Positions 24,701 through 33,180 of a DNA stretch of 64,000 nucleotides are shown here, piece by piece. Under the pieces are notes generated by a model. It did not search any database. It saw only the letters and a list, made by a program, of their open reading frames with translations, and was not told the origin of the DNA. The stretch spans positions 5,213,001 through 5,277,000 of the forward strand of contig NC_092674.1 in assembly GCF_964355755.1 (NCBI RefSeq), read 5' to 3'. Origin of the DNA: Antedon mediterranea. Taxonomy: Eukaryota > Echinodermata > Crinoidea > Comatulida > Antedonidae. The position numbers were made by a program, and so were the translations under genes. Position 1 is the stretch's first letter. Each line of letters opens with the position of its first letter.

Positions 24701-25939
24701 GCGTCCTCTGCTCAGGGGGTGGTGTCCCAAAGAAGGGGGTGGTATCCCAAAGAAGGGGGTGGTATCCCAAAGAAGGGGGTGATATCTCAAAGAAGGGGGT
24801 GGTGTCCAAAAGAAGGGGGTGGTGTCCCAAAGAAGGGGGTGGTATCCCAAAGAAGGGGGTGGTATCCCAAAGAAGGGGGTGGTATCCCAAAGAAGGGGTT
24901 TAATTGTACACAACTGTACACATCTACAACAAAGTAATCATAATGTTACCATGTCCTGATAGAACTCCTAGGGCCATGATGGCATTCCGTCTAACAATTT
25001 TCTCAACAGAAACAATGAGCTGTAGAAGTGGTGGAATGGCACCCAGCTCCATCAGTAAACCTTTATTTTCATCACCTAATAATGGAGATAAAAATTGAAT
25101 GAATAGTTAGTTTAAACAGAAAAATAGGTGAAATTAAAACCTTTAAGTTATGTCTGTGTATCTTCAATCTAAAGCTCTGTCTACACTATCAAACTTGATA
25201 TGCGACAAAAAAATGTGATGTGGCCATGGACATGATGACATCATATCACTACCATATTTTGCGTACATCACACTGTTTGATAGTGTAGACAGAGCTTTAG
25301 AAATCTGTGATTACCAAAGTATTGGAAACACCCGGATTTCTCCGCAGCCGTGACAAACTGATGGTAAACTTCAACAAGGCAATGTTTTTAATTTCCAAAT
25401 ATAAAATTTCTCTAAAATAAAACTTCTGGCTTCAAATCAATTAACAGTAAAATTCACTTACATTTTTCAGCATATTTGTAAATAGCTTCGCAACCTTTGA
25501 TCAGGATAGTGTCTTCTGGACTACTTAACATCAGCACTACAGTGGCAGCCTTTTTACTTTCAATTGAGACAGGGTCAAACTATAATTTATAAAGAAGTTA
25601 ATAAGAGCTTAACTTAACTATCAATGAAATACATTGTTTAACTATTTCACTATAATATCTGTATGTTTTACTTTTAAGAATAAAAAGGAAACGGCACTGT
25701 GTTAGCTACAATAAACATTTCTATTATTAGTATTGGTGTAGAGTTTACTGTAGTCATGTTTGTAGGTTGATTATACTACTAGTTACTAGAACGACTGTAA
25801 AGAAAAATTTTTTTTTAATCCGATTCTTGTTTATGAATGTTCAAACAACCTTAGGCCTATTAATTTTAAAACATCAACACACGTGACTTACCACATCCTT
25901 AGGAGGAGCTTCATTTTCTTTTTTTGTCTTTTTACCCAT
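12116..25939 (-). CDS. ARMC3: ARMC3, armadillo repeat-containing protein 3
   Basis: Minus-strand coding exons found by eye: 25939-25892, 25579-25462, 25075-24950, 23389-23321, 22458-22257, 21666-21498, 20979-20796, 20608-20456, 20323-20038, 19273-19201, 18776-18640, 17681-17513, 17292-17192, 17014-16951, 15952-15685, 13729-13567, 12613-12515, 12226-12116 (stop TGA). All have AG/GT borders and agree in phase except 14 to 15, which is off by one base; a small exon is probably missing. About 847 residues are recovered; human ARMC3 is about 870. The protein opens MGKKTKKENEAPPKDV, close to the vertebrate start, in a strong Kozak context. Residues about 20-520 are armadillo repeats, giving a helical binding scaffold. 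A charged, glutamate/arginine-rich linker follows (exon 15), then the EDR1/CTR1/ARMC3-type peptidase-like domain (exons 15-18, with VVPIGKITTGIHYHRALLFK and DRIGVACTLTRGDYNRAWN). In vertebrates ARMC3 is linked to cilia, sperm flagella and male fertility; the same role here is inferred. Donors of exons 5 and 12 (GTCTGT, GTCTGG) are weak. Confidence 0.93.
12293..12442. repeat. Dispersed GTGTCCC-type repeat copy
   Basis: A copy with the characteristic opening GCAGTAGAACCCATATTAAG and closing AGAGGTGTCCCAAAG. It lies in the last ARMC3 intron. A plus-strand frame of 97 codons crosses it but has no coding character. Confidence 0.8.
12885..13430 (-). mobile_element. LINE 3' end with RT C-terminal remnant
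   Basis: In the ARMC3 intron between exons 16 and 17. On the minus strand the frame ending at 13194 contains HETRSRKHNFQIPRL, then YYNGIKNWNSLPDCIKA and TKLFKDKVKEYF, the conserved tail that follows reverse transcriptase in many animal LINEs of the jockey/CR1 group. An AT-rich 3' UTR runs to an ATTCAATC-rich terminus near 12890. It is 5' truncated: the frame is taken over at about 13420 by a GTGTCCC-type repeat. Confidence 0.8.
13840..13945. mobile_element. TA-type MITE copy, short
   Basis: Inverted termini TCTCTGTCTACACTATTAAA and TTTGATAGTGTAGACAGAAC enclose a short centre with ATGTGATGTGCCCATATTTG. Non-coding; in ARMC3 intron 15. Confidence 0.85.
16541..16650. mobile_element. Retroposon 3' tail with ATGAA repeats
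   Basis: The piece ends in CCAAATAAATAATGAAATGA plus further ATGAA units and an A-rich run, a tail resembling that near 52300-52365. Probably the 3' end of a truncated LINE or SINE inserted on the plus strand in ARMC3 intron 14. Confidence 0.5.
17393..17485. repeat. GTGTCCC-type repeat fragment
   Basis: A short, decayed member of the dispersed family (GGGGACACCTTTAAGCAGTT and TTGAAAAAAGGGGTTCCAAT), just downstream of ARMC3 exon 12 in its intron. Confidence 0.65.
17757..17882. mobile_element. TA-type MITE copy
   Basis: Termini AAGCTCTGTCTACACTATCA and AGTGTAGACAGAGCTT are inverted and flanked by TA. The centre has CATATCACTACCATATTTGG. Located in ARMC3 intron 11, beside exon 12. Confidence 0.9.
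17945..18065. repeat. Single-unit relative of the 66-bp minisatellite element
   Basis: One unit (GAGATCCAGCCACTGATAAC, CACAGTATTGTC) lies between the same flanks that border the expanded arrays at 10.6 and 60.2 kb: TGGCTGTTTTACTTCACC on the left and TTTTTCTTTGGATTTAAC on the right. It shows the element without its tandem expansion. Confidence 0.8.
18150..18382 (+). mobile_element. tRNA-derived SINE, near full length
   Basis: The head has an A-box-like TGGCTTGGTGGTTATGATGC and a perfect B box GGGTTCAAGTCC at about 18200-18212, followed by a tRNA-unrelated body and the tail ATCCATCCTGTAATTGGCGG, GTTACTCGCTGTTGGATGAG and an A-rich end. It lies in ARMC3 intron 11. No clean cloverleaf or flanking terminator is present, so it is a SINE and not a tRNA gene. 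Confidence 0.85.
19290..19420 (-). mobile_element. Probable LINE 3' tail
   Basis: ATTCAATTCAATTTTATTTT on the plus strand is the reverse complement of an A-rich, TGAAT-repeating LINE terminus, similar to those at 12890 and 62660. No coding part is retained. Position is 17 bases upstream of ARMC3 exon 10. Confidence 0.45.
19725..19895 (-). mobile_element. tRNA-derived SINE copy
   Basis: On the minus strand GTGGCGCAGTGTGTTAGACA (A-box region) is followed by GAGTTTGAATCCAACTCC (B-box region) and a short unrelated body. It is a second SINE family, distinct in body from the copy at 18150. Lies in ARMC3 intron 9. Confidence 0.75.
21011..21115 (+). mobile_element. SINE fragment beside ARMC3 exon 7 acceptor
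   Basis: Carries GGGATCAAATCCTGTCAG and TTTCTTCTCATGACAA, matching the B box and following body of the SINE at 18150, without its A-box head or tail. It begins about 32 bases from the start of exon 7, in the region where the branch point of that intron is expected. Confidence 0.7.
21812..22056. repeat. 66-bp tandem of a GTGTCCC-type repeat, about 3 units
   Basis: Three near-identical units of 66 bp (starting near 21837, 21903 and 21969) contain CCCCTTTGGTCATAGTGCTA, AACAACTTTATTTCACAATA and GTGGTGTCCCTTGAATAGAG. The family's usual end, AAAAAGGGGGTTCTAC, closes the array. Located in ARMC3 intron 5. Confidence 0.9.
22077..22225. mobile_element. TA-type MITE copy, left end eroded
   Basis: The right terminus AGTGTAGACAGAGCTTAAG is intact; the left keeps CTCAAACTTTATGTGAC only. 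The centre has CATATCACTACCATATTTAA. It ends 32 bases from the 3' border of ARMC3 exon 5 (22257). Confidence 0.85.
22895..23010 (-). mobile_element. tRNA-derived SINE, 5' half
   Basis: On the minus strand: GTGGCTTGGTGATTATGATG (A-box region), TGGCTACCAATCCAAGGGTC, GGGTTCAAGTCCTGTCAG (B-box) and the start of the body. Same family as the plus copy at 18150. Lies in ARMC3 intron 4. Confidence 0.85.
23245..23312 (+). mobile_element. SINE 3' tail fragment
   Basis: ATCCATCCTTAATTGGTGAG, TTACTCGTTGTTGGATGC and an A-rich end match the tail of the SINE at 18150, here without its head. It ends 8 bases before ARMC3 exon 4 (23321). Confidence 0.8.
23487..23622. mobile_element. TA-type MITE copy
   Basis: Inverted termini AAACTCTATCTACACTATCA and GATAGTGTAGACAGAGCTT; centre with TATGGACATGATGATGTCAT. 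In ARMC3 intron 3. Confidence 0.9.
24164..24194. repeat. Perfect 15-bp palindrome with 1-base centre
   Basis: ATTTCTTAAGCACAA, G, TTGTGCTTAAGAAAT. In ARMC3 intron 3; no related copy was noticed elsewhere in the window. Confidence 0.92.
24575..24905. repeat. GTGTCCC-type repeat with 21-bp minisatellite core
   Basis: The left part (AACGAAGTGTCCTCTTAATA, AGTATCCCCTGAATAATAAT) is a family member with an AAT run at 24676-24700. From about 24715 to 24905 a 21-bp unit, CCCAAAGAAGGGGGTGGTAT plus one base, repeats about nine times. The period, a multiple of three, opens frames on both strands (a seven-residue repeat such as WDTTPFF), which are by-products. Confidence 0.92.
25171..25297. mobile_element. 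TA-type MITE copy
   Basis: A well preserved copy: AAGCTCTGTCTACACTATCA at the left, GATAGTGTAGACAGAGCTT at the right, flanked by TA on both sides. In ARMC3 intron 2. Confidence 0.93.
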
Positions 25940-26009
25940 CCTTTTGTTGTCTTGTTTCTATTGTTGCTCTATTATCCTTGAGAGTATGTTGTGATGAGTA
26001 CAGTATCAC
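25940..26009 (-). other. ARMC3: Possible ARMC3 5' UTR part of first coding exon
   Basis: A plausible acceptor (ATATAG, with the exon starting at 26009) lies upstream of the ATG on the minus strand. Combined with a donor at 26455 it would give a two-exon 5' leader. The polypyrimidine tract is poor, so this is a suggestion only. Confidence 0.35.
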
Positions 26010-26455
26010 CTATATTGTGAATGAATGAATGAATGAAAGAGAAACATTTCTATTTATTTTATTAATATTAATTATTATTAAAAATTGATTTAAAAAATAA
26101 TAGGCCTAGCCTAGGCCTAGCCCCCTACTACCATCAACTCACTGAAATTCTACTACTACCATCCAACTCTACTACTAGAGGCTACCTCTTAGTAGTTTAG
26201 GCCTACTGATCCTAGGCTAGGCCTACTACTACGAACCACTTCCTTCCCTCAGCTCCGTCCGTATGCCGGCCTAGCCTAGTAGGCCTCCTACTCCACTCCG
26301 TCAAGAACGGCCAGGCCTAGCTAAGATTTTATACAGAATACCAGAATAAACTAATAATAATAAAGTATGTTACTGTACCGAACCTTTGAAACAGAATCTT
26401 TAATTTATTTTAATTAATAAAACTGCTTTTTTTTGGGTAATAAACACTCATTTAC

Positions 26456-26503
26456 CTTATCAAACTTTCAACATTGTGTTTCGAAAAAGTAATGTTTTGT
26501 GCT
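26456..26503 (-). other. ARMC3: Possible non-coding first exon of ARMC3
   Basis: On the minus strand the sequence next to a CRE/X-box cluster runs to TTTGATAAG followed by donor GTAAAT (26455 and below). It has no ATG in a long frame. It fits a short leader exon, spliced to the exon that carries the start codon at 25939. Not provable from sequence alone. Confidence 0.35.
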
Positions 26504-26520
26504 GTTGCTACATGACGTCA
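26504..26520 (-). promoter_or_regulatory. ARMC3: Overlapping CRE and X-box-like site, candidate ARMC3 promoter
   Basis: Read on the minus strand the 17 bases are TGACGTCATGTAGCAAC. TGACGTCA (26513-26520) is a perfect CREB/ATF site. GTCATG-T-AGCAAC (26516-26504) resembles the RFX X-box GTNRCC N(0-3) RGYAAC, with a perfect right half and two mismatches in the left half. RFX factors drive ciliary genes, and CRE sites are frequent at testis-active promoters, so both suit ARMC3. Function is inferred. Confidence 0.4.
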
Positions 26521-27756
26521 CATAAATATGTGTAAAAACAACGCCCTCTCTCTCAAGAACTTTCTACGATCTTTTTGGCGGTTTTACATGCGAAAGAATA
26601 TTAACTTTTCTAGGCCTAATAAGCAATTTAATGTAACAAAGACCTTAGCGAGAGGTTAAAAACAGACAAGGCAAAGATGCTTTAAATATAATTATTAATA
26701 TAAAATATGACGATCTGTGCCGTCGTCTGGCTACGAACCTGAAAATAAATATTTGTTTTAAATGAATTGTGTGTTTATCTATATCCTTATTATACAAATG
26801 GAATATTATTAAAAAGTATTACTAAAGAAATTTAACAACTCATAACAACATACGTCAGCGAATATGTGTTTATTTTGTCTAACATTTGCGTTGCAGAAAT
26901 TGTTGATTTACCCGATATATAAAATATAATTGACGAGAAAATTTAATCAAATTGATGTCACGGGACATTTGTATTTCCTAGTTATTATTGAGTTTAAAGT
27001 CGTCATAGACGCGTCTTGCTGCTCCGTTGTCGACGCTTTTTCATTGATTTTGGATCGAATAGACACAGTATTTACCGTACATAGTTGATTGCACTTAGCA
27101 AGACTAGGAAAATAAGAAATATTGATTTAAGTGTACCGTCGTTTTGCATTTTAAGCCACCACTGTTTTGTGAAATCAAATTTTTCGGCCTACCGTACTAA
27201 ACCTTATACTAACTAGCTAAACACCCTTTCTAAAAGCTAAAGAAACTTTCGATTTGCGAGAACATATGACGTCATATTAATTTATTATGCGCATGCGTTT
27301 GATTTTGGTTTCGCAATTTTGTCGAATTTAGCCCCCAGGTCACCAGATGACCTTGGATTCACACGACGATACGTATATGGACAACGAATTGATACAAACG
27401 ACGTAATGCCTAATTTACATAAATCCATGCCCGTCCCTGATATGCAATCACTTTAGGCCTACATAATACACACATATGAGATCCGGATCCATTATGTATG
27501 TATCATCCTCCTATTCTACGTTGTAGAGCTGGAATCGAAAAAATTAACAGCAATAAATAACCTACTGAGGTATTCGATAAGATGTTTTCCCGATTGCATT
27601 GAACATTTTCATTTTGTCCGTTAGTTTGTCCGTCTGTCCATCTTAATATTTTAAGAGCCGTTTGTTATAGATATGATAGATGTGATTTTCTTTACAATTA
27701 ATGCAATCTTTCTTTGATCTTTTCAATAAGTGGTTATCGATCAATATTTGATATTT

Positions 27757-27921
27757 AAGGGTGGTTCCCACTAGAGATGCAACGCAATGACGTACGCGCA
27801 ACGACGCAGGCAAGATGATTAATGACAAGCCACTGATCGAATAAATTATCACTTGTGATTGGTCAAATCAGTTACGTTGCGTTACGTCCTTGCGTTGTGT
27901 CGCTAGTGTGGCCTTACGCTT
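27757..27921. mobile_element. CCAAT-palindrome MITE copy
   Basis: GTGGTTCCCACTAGAGATGC at the left and GTGTCGCTAGTGTGGCC at the right are inverted. The right arm has TTGTGATTGGTCAAAT; the left arm's ATTAATGACAAGCCACTGAT is a degraded counterpart. Confidence 0.8.
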
Positions 27922-28389
27922 AAAAGGGCCTCATTAATTACTGTATCTTATTGCGGTTCTCATTCGAATGTGGCACTTGTTACGTTATTCGAATGATGTA
28001 TACTTAGTTATTCAATCACTCTACATTTTTAAAGCAAGATATAAAACGTCGTATTCCAGCTGTGGTAGGTTCATTATTCTCACACGATTCAAATGCAGAA
28101 AATCGTAATGCCATTATTCCGTAAGCATTTTCGTTGTTTGTTAAGCTACTTCAATTCCATAGGACAAAACCAATCAATAGGAACGAGGTTAATAACACGC
28201 AAATGCAAATTAATTTTAACATGCGGCGAACGAGTATTATTCTGTTAATCTTCGTAACAGACAGTTGGTCGCAATATGTAATTAAAATAATTTGCATTAT
28301 TGTGAAACTAATAGCTTTCTTCAAAAGTAGTCTGCTGCCGGCAACTTCCGGTCCAGTACGGGCTACTGTACGAGTCCCACATAGGCTAA

Positions 28390-28540
28390 GGCCCATTTAC
28401 ACTCTAGGACGATAACGATCGACGATAAAAAACAATACAAAATGTAATTTTCAAGTATAATACAAGTTTTCATCCTATAACTATGGATAACAATAGGCTT
28501 TTTACACTAGGACGATAACGATCGACGATAAATAGGTAAG
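28390..28540. repeat. Direct repeat containing CGATAACGATCGACGATAAA
   Basis: TTTACACT(CT)AGGACGATAA followed by CGATCGACGATAAA occurs at about 28397-28430 and again at about 28501-28531, about 103 bases apart in the same orientation. The segment between them may be the body of a small element. The interval's open frames do not look coding. Confidence 0.7.
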
Positions 28541-28655
28541 CATGAATTTTTCTTACATAAAACAAAAGAAATTAGAAAGGTTTTCGTTTTGGAACTACAG
28601 TATAGAATAATCATTTATGCTGTCTTTCATAAAATAATGTTTAACCCAATCAAAT

Positions 28656-28820
28656 CCCACTAGCAACGCAACACAAGGACGTAACGCAACGCAAGTGAAT
28701 TGACCAATCACAAGCGATGGCTTATTCGCTTGTGATTGTCTATAACTTCGCTTGTCATTGGTTAAAATGCTTGCGTTGCGTTTACGTCCTTGCGTTACGT
28801 TCTAGTGGGAACCAAGCTTA
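28656..28820. mobile_element. CCAAT-palindrome MITE copy
   Basis: Left arm: CCCACTAGCAACGCAACACA. Right arm: GTCCTTGCGTTACGTTCTAG then TGGGAACCAAGCTT. ATTGACCAATCACAAGCGAT in the left arm faces CTTGTCATTGGTTAAAAT in the right arm. The arms are nearly complementary over about 70 bases, with a short centre. Confidence 0.9.
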
Positions 28821-29540
28821 AGGGGACACGTTCGGGACTAGTAAAAGTGCCCATGGACCGTGTGTTAAACGTGCCTCTCTTTTCGTTTCGCTTTGCTCGC
28901 CTATGCATTCACCTCAGATCAATGCGCTTAAAATGGACAGTTAGCTGGAAAAAGTGACTATTTTTGGAGAAATGTACGTTTTTAATGATTGAATAAATAA
29001 TGTACAAGGAACTCTCAGTTCATGAATGTTGATATATAATATTCTTCTTGCACTGAGAACGGAGTTATAAGTTTACGTACGGTCAACAACAGTGATCAGC
29101 GAATTTAGCGGATTAGTATTCCAAGCATTAACCAATTTGTTTACAGTCGTGATTTTACTTGATATTTTATATTAGTTTTCATTATAACAACATGACGTGA
29201 GGTTCACAAAACGCACGTAGTGTTTCCTGTGTGAATCAAGTCTTAGTTTATTCGAGCACTGGTCATTGTTCGAAATGACGAGAAATCGGAAAAAATATAA
29301 GTTTTATACGATTTATTTCTTTACAATTAAACAACACTGTACGGTTTGATGATAAAGGATAGCAGAAAATCATGTACTTTGATAATAGAAATGCTTATGG
29401 CAATCAAAATAAAACATAATACAATCTGCAATAGTCGAATAGCAAATAGAGGCATGTCATTCCACCACCTTCATCAACGATTATTCAGAACCATACAGGT
29501 CACGTGTCTTTGTATTGTTGAAAACAGTATAAAAAGCATT

Positions 29541-29673
29541 AAACTCTGTCTACACTATCAAACTTTATGTGACAAAAAAAAAATACGATGTGCACACTGA
29601 CACGATGACCACCATATTTGAGTACATCACACTTTTTTTTTGCCAAACTAGTTTGATACTGTAGACAGAGCTT
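29541..29673. mobile_element. TA-type MITE copy
   Basis: AAACTCTGTCTACACTATCA and GATACTGTAGACAGAGCTT inverted termini, TA at both flanks. A plus-strand frame (29346-29600) runs into it and ends there; it is not considered a gene. Confidence 0.92.
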
Positions 29674-29730
29674 TAGACAAACAAAACAATTGAGTGGGGG
29701 TTTGTTGATATTGAGAGAACTAACAATGTT

Positions 29731-29887
29731 AAAGCTCTGTCTACACTATCAAACTAGTTTAACAACAAACGTGTGATGTGGCCAAATATATGGTATGGTA
29801 GTGATATGCTTAACTATGGTGATATGACCATGTCCATTATAGGCACATTTTTTTGTCACATAAAGTTTGATACTATAGACAGAGCTT
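29731..29887. mobile_element. TA-type MITE copy
   Basis: AAAGCTCTGTCTACACTATC and GATACTATAGACAGAGCTTT termini, with an additional AAACTAGTTTAACAAC sub-terminal variant shared with the copy at 45326. A solo right end follows at 29918-29940. Confidence 0.92.
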
Positions 29888-29917
29888 TAGTTTGGCTTTG
29901 GCCTATATCTTAAAAGA

Positions 29918-29940
29918 CTTGATAGTGTAGATGGAGCTTT
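29918..29940. mobile_element. Solo MITE right end
   Basis: CTTGATAGTGTAGATGGAGC is a lone terminus of the TA-type MITE family, without its partner. Confidence 0.6.
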
Positions 29941-30331
29941 GACTTTGGCCTAAGTCTGTAGAAGACCTGCACGTAACACTGAATAGGAAATAAATACAAG
30001 AAAACAAGAAAACTTTATTGTCAAAGGCCAAATACAGTATATTTGTAGGCGTCTGAACATTTTGATACGCGGTATATGATTTGTGTTTGTGTGGATGTAT
30101 TGTAATTTCCGTATTTTTTATATAATTTGTTATTCAAAGACAAACATGCCTAAGCTCAGTTTCATAAAGGTCAAGCGATTATCATATATTATTGCAAAAT
30201 TTTGAATTAGATGTTTTCTTAACAGTTGATTTACCGTACCGAGTCTAGAACAACAAATGAAATACAAAAGACGTTTTTACTTTTAGAAATTACCAGTGAA
30301 AAACCATACAAATAGTAAAGGTTTGGTAAAT

Positions 30332-30449
30332 CTTGGTTCCCACTGGGGAACGCAACCGCAATAATCCATCGCTTGTGATTGACCAAGCTACGTACGTTCG
30401 CTTACGTCCTTCTTACGTACTCGCGCTGCATCCTAGTGGGAACCAAGCT
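30332..30449. mobile_element. CCAAT-palindrome MITE copy, shortened
   Basis: CTTGGTTCCCACTGGGGAAC at the left and CATCCTAGTGGGAACCAAGC at the right; only one internal ATTGACCAAGC box is kept. It abuts the next copy almost directly. Confidence 0.85.
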
Positions 30450-30450
30450 G

Positions 30451-30634
30451 TAAGCGTGGTTCCCACTAGAACGTGACACAAGGACGTCAACGCAACGCAA
30501 GCGTTTTAACCAATGACAAGCGAAGTTATAGACAGTTAGCAATCACAAGCGAATAAGCCATTGCTTGTGATTGGTCAATTCACTTGCGTTGCGTTACGTC
30601 CTTGTGTTGCGTCGCTAGTGGGAACCACGCTTAA
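30451..30634. mobile_element. CCAAT-palindrome MITE copy, best preserved
   Basis: TTCCCACTAGAACGTGACAC at the left, GTCGCTAGTGGGAACCACGC at the right, flanked by TTAAGC-like ends. Both arms carry CCAAT boxes (AACCAATGACAAGCG and CTTGTGATTGGTCAATT). The centre near 30530-30550 repeats CAATCACAAGCGAATAAG, so the whole copy can fold as one hairpin. Confidence 0.92.
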
Positions 30635-30762
30635 GCGCGCATCAACCGCACCGCAAGCAATTTGACCAATTACGACGCGTGAACCATCCAGACTGTCGCA
30701 TGTGATTGGTCAACTCACTTGCGTTGTGCCTACGTTGCGTTTCATCAAAGTGGGAACAAAGC
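30635..30762. mobile_element. CCAAT-palindrome MITE copy, left end eroded
   Basis: Directly adjoins the previous copy. It retains TTGACCAATTACGACGCG and CATGTGATTGGTCAACTC in opposite orientation, and a decayed right terminus AAAGTGGGAACAAAGC. Confidence 0.8.
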
Positions 30763-30842
30763 AGCTTGAACTGAGATATTTGGCACTCGCGTTTAATCGA
30801 GCTGTTGAAACGCTCACTCACAAGTCAAATTACGTCTAATAT

Positions 30843-31063
30843 TAAGCGTGGTTCCCACTAGCGACGCATTGTAACGCAACCTACGCAACTTAAGAAAATG
30901 CCCTTCCGATAATGTTGTGTGCCCCCGCCGCCGAAATCAAATCTGCGATGTTTGCAGCACTGATGCGTCGTCGGTTCCCACTTGTGATTACGCAATACAG
31001 CAATTTGCGTTAAAACGTCGCTGTCTTGCGTTACGTTGCGTCGCTAGTGGGAACCACGCTTTA
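30843..31063. mobile_element. CCAAT-palindrome family copy with a replaced centre
   Basis: Perfect termini (AAGCGTGGTTCCCACTAGCG and GTCGCTAGTGGGAACCACGC), but the centre (about 30895-30985) is GC-richer, unrelated sequence and lacks clear CCAAT boxes. It may be a longer relative from which the palindromic form arose, or the site of a nested insertion. Confidence 0.8.
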
Positions 31064-33117
31064 ATTTCATTGGCGAAATGATCTTATTATTTCGGTCCTA
31101 CTCTACCTTCAAATTAACTTCCACTGAACTACAATGATAACACTGTAAATAGATTACTCGTTAGCCGTAGTATGCATGTAATAACATTTGTCATATTAAT
31201 TATTATTGATAAAGCGTTAACATTCATAATTATTTTATGTTCCTGGAAACACTGGTATATGATTATCGCTACCAGCAAATTATTCCAATTAGTTAATCAA
31301 TATTGCTTACGTCATCTTCATTAATTTTAATAAGGTTTACATGTATTATAAATTAAATAAATCATTGAGTGAAGCCTTCCTTTGAATTATAGAAATAATT
31401 ATACTGACACAAGCATAGACAGGTTTCGGTTCATTAATTCATTAATTCATTCAATGTGACATTTATTTACTTCAAGAAAAACAAAATGTAGTTTAAAAAA
31501 AAAACAATAAAAATTGAAGAAGGCATGTTCAGAAAAGGCAAAATGCTTGTGGAAGACATGCCCATAGACAAAGATGATATTTAAACAGACTGATAAAAAA
31601 TAAAAATGTATCATATACTATTATATATAGTCATGTATGAACGCATCGTGCAATATCAAAAATAATGAACAATTAATCAATCGTACAAGCGTTTTATCTT
31701 TTAATATAAAGATCGTCTTTATTATGATCAGTCAATATAATCAGTCAAATCATCTTCATTATTGCACCCGCTTTTTGGTACTATTGAACATTGTAAAAGT
31801 GTTACACTGTAAACAAATAATAACATAATATCATTATTACTTTTATAATAATTGCCCCCCTGAACATATTTTTTTTTTAGTATGTCATTTTTATGTCGCA
31901 TAATAGTTATTCATTTGGACCAAAAACTGGATCTAAAATTATTTATACATGAACATGAATGTACTAAAGCAAGACAATGAGTTTTTAGTTTAAATTAACC
32001 GTTTATTTTGTCTTTTTATAAATCATTTTTTTCCCTATAGAAGTGATTAACTTTATTCTGATTTTGAAAATCTGATTGTATTAATTGTTCATGTTCATTC
32101 AAAACACAATAACTATATGGAATACTTGTCATTATCATCACAACATAACAATCATAATGTTTTTTAACATGATTCAGATCTATCTTGTCGATGTTCTGTT
32201 GATCGATATTTTTCCGCATTCAGTAAGCAAAGAGAGAAAATTACCTGCGTGGAAATTCAGTACCAATATAATATATTTCCAAGTTAAATTTTCTGCCCGA
32301 TGTCATTACAAACTATATGAGGATGATTTGTAGTAATTTTTTGCTGTAATTTCAGTCAGCACATACTAACAAGATCATGGTTGGTTAGCAGTGCGATGGA
32401 TATTGGGTTTATCGTACGTTATCAGAACGAATACAATGCTTGATAATAATTCGTACAAAACGTCGTCGTTCGCTTTTACCCAGCGCTACAACATCATAAT
32501 GTGGGTCATCGTTGATGACGTATTGTTGTAATTACGAAGTGAGAATTGTGTGTATTTACGAACGCAAAGCACTATGCCTTTATCTCGATCACCATCAATA
32601 CATATTCAGTCTTACGCATTATCATAATTACTTCGTCTTCGTACTAAGCGTAGTCAACAACTGCAGCCTACTATGCACCAGAATTTCATTCTGCACGGCG
32701 GCCGTTGATGAATACTAACCGTCTTTTTGGAAAAGGATAACCCATTGGAGCAGATGAGTTATCACTTCGCATAAATACTATGAGTAAATTAGCTACGTAG
32801 TGATGACACTTTGTGATAATAATATTAGCTGGTCGTCTGCGATGGTTACAAGGATTCTTTTTGTTATAACATGCCGCTGCATGGGAGTGGGTCTATCACA
32901 CGTGATGTGAAAGCTTAGCGACAACACTACACACCAACCAAGTACGGCTGTATGTCCTTTTTGTGTGATGAGGAAACCATATAGGAAAGATGCTCATATT
33001 TACGAACTCGAATATTATTATTGATCGAATAATTTAGCGTGACCTTGTACAAATTTTTTTTTTAATTTTTAAAAGAGTCGTCGCCACTGGTTTTGTTTTG
33101 TTTCCTTAAACTCTGCA

Positions 33118-33120
33118 GGA
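33118..33120 (+). other. KCNK13: Candidate splice acceptor upstream of the channel start
   Basis: A pyrimidine-rich run (TTTTGTTTTGTTTCCTTAAA) leads to CTCTGCAG, followed by GAAGAGAGGG. It is a good acceptor by eye and suggests a separate 5' leader exon upstream, with about 60 bases of leader before the ATG in this exon. Confidence 0.4.
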
Positions 33121-33180
33121 AGAGAGGGACCATAGACGTTCATACACGCATCTTACGTGTGTATCCTTCTATCTCTCTCA

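Larger units (their letters stand above)
18640..25939 (-). other. ARMC3: ARMC3 exons 1-11: N-terminal lead and armadillo-repeat block
   Basis: Exon 2 gives VFDPVSIESKKAATVVLML, essentially the family's first conserved segment. Exons 3-11 each carry parts of 40-42 residue armadillo repeats, with recurrent GxxPLLxLL, ANL/TNL and NAA/AS motifs: for example GLEPLIMLLSDPDADVQKNA (exon 5), GLPPLLELLKSEYPIIQETA (exon 6), GIGPIVKLLTSENEDVREAS (exon 9) and GLPPLLKLLQSNNDEVRRAA (exon 11). Intron phases run 0,1,1,1,2,0,1,1,2,0,2 for introns 1-11. MITEs, SINE pieces and GTGTCCC repeats sit in nearly every intron but none enters an exon. Confidence 0.9.
26526..33180. other. Divergent intergenic region between ARMC3 and the KCNK gene
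   Basis: The two genes point away from each other here. No coding exon was recognised. The region holds five CCAAT palindromes in a tight cluster (28656-31063) plus one at 27757, two MITE copies and fragments (29541-29940), a direct repeat (about 28390-28540), a probable retroposon tail (29990-30060) and AT-rich filler from 31.1 to 32.4 kb. From 32.4 to 33.1 kb base composition is more balanced and probably contains the channel gene's promoter or leader exon. Confidence 0.55.

Noticed and set aside
24648-24937. Open frames on both strands with a seven-residue repeat
   Set aside because: By-product of a 21-bp minisatellite; open in more than one phase, as expected for the repeat.
28134-28415. 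Long frames on both strands over the same interval (93 and 81 codons)
   Set aside because: Overlapping open frames on opposite strands, no splice sites in keeping, and the interval ends in a repeat; nothing resembles a known protein.
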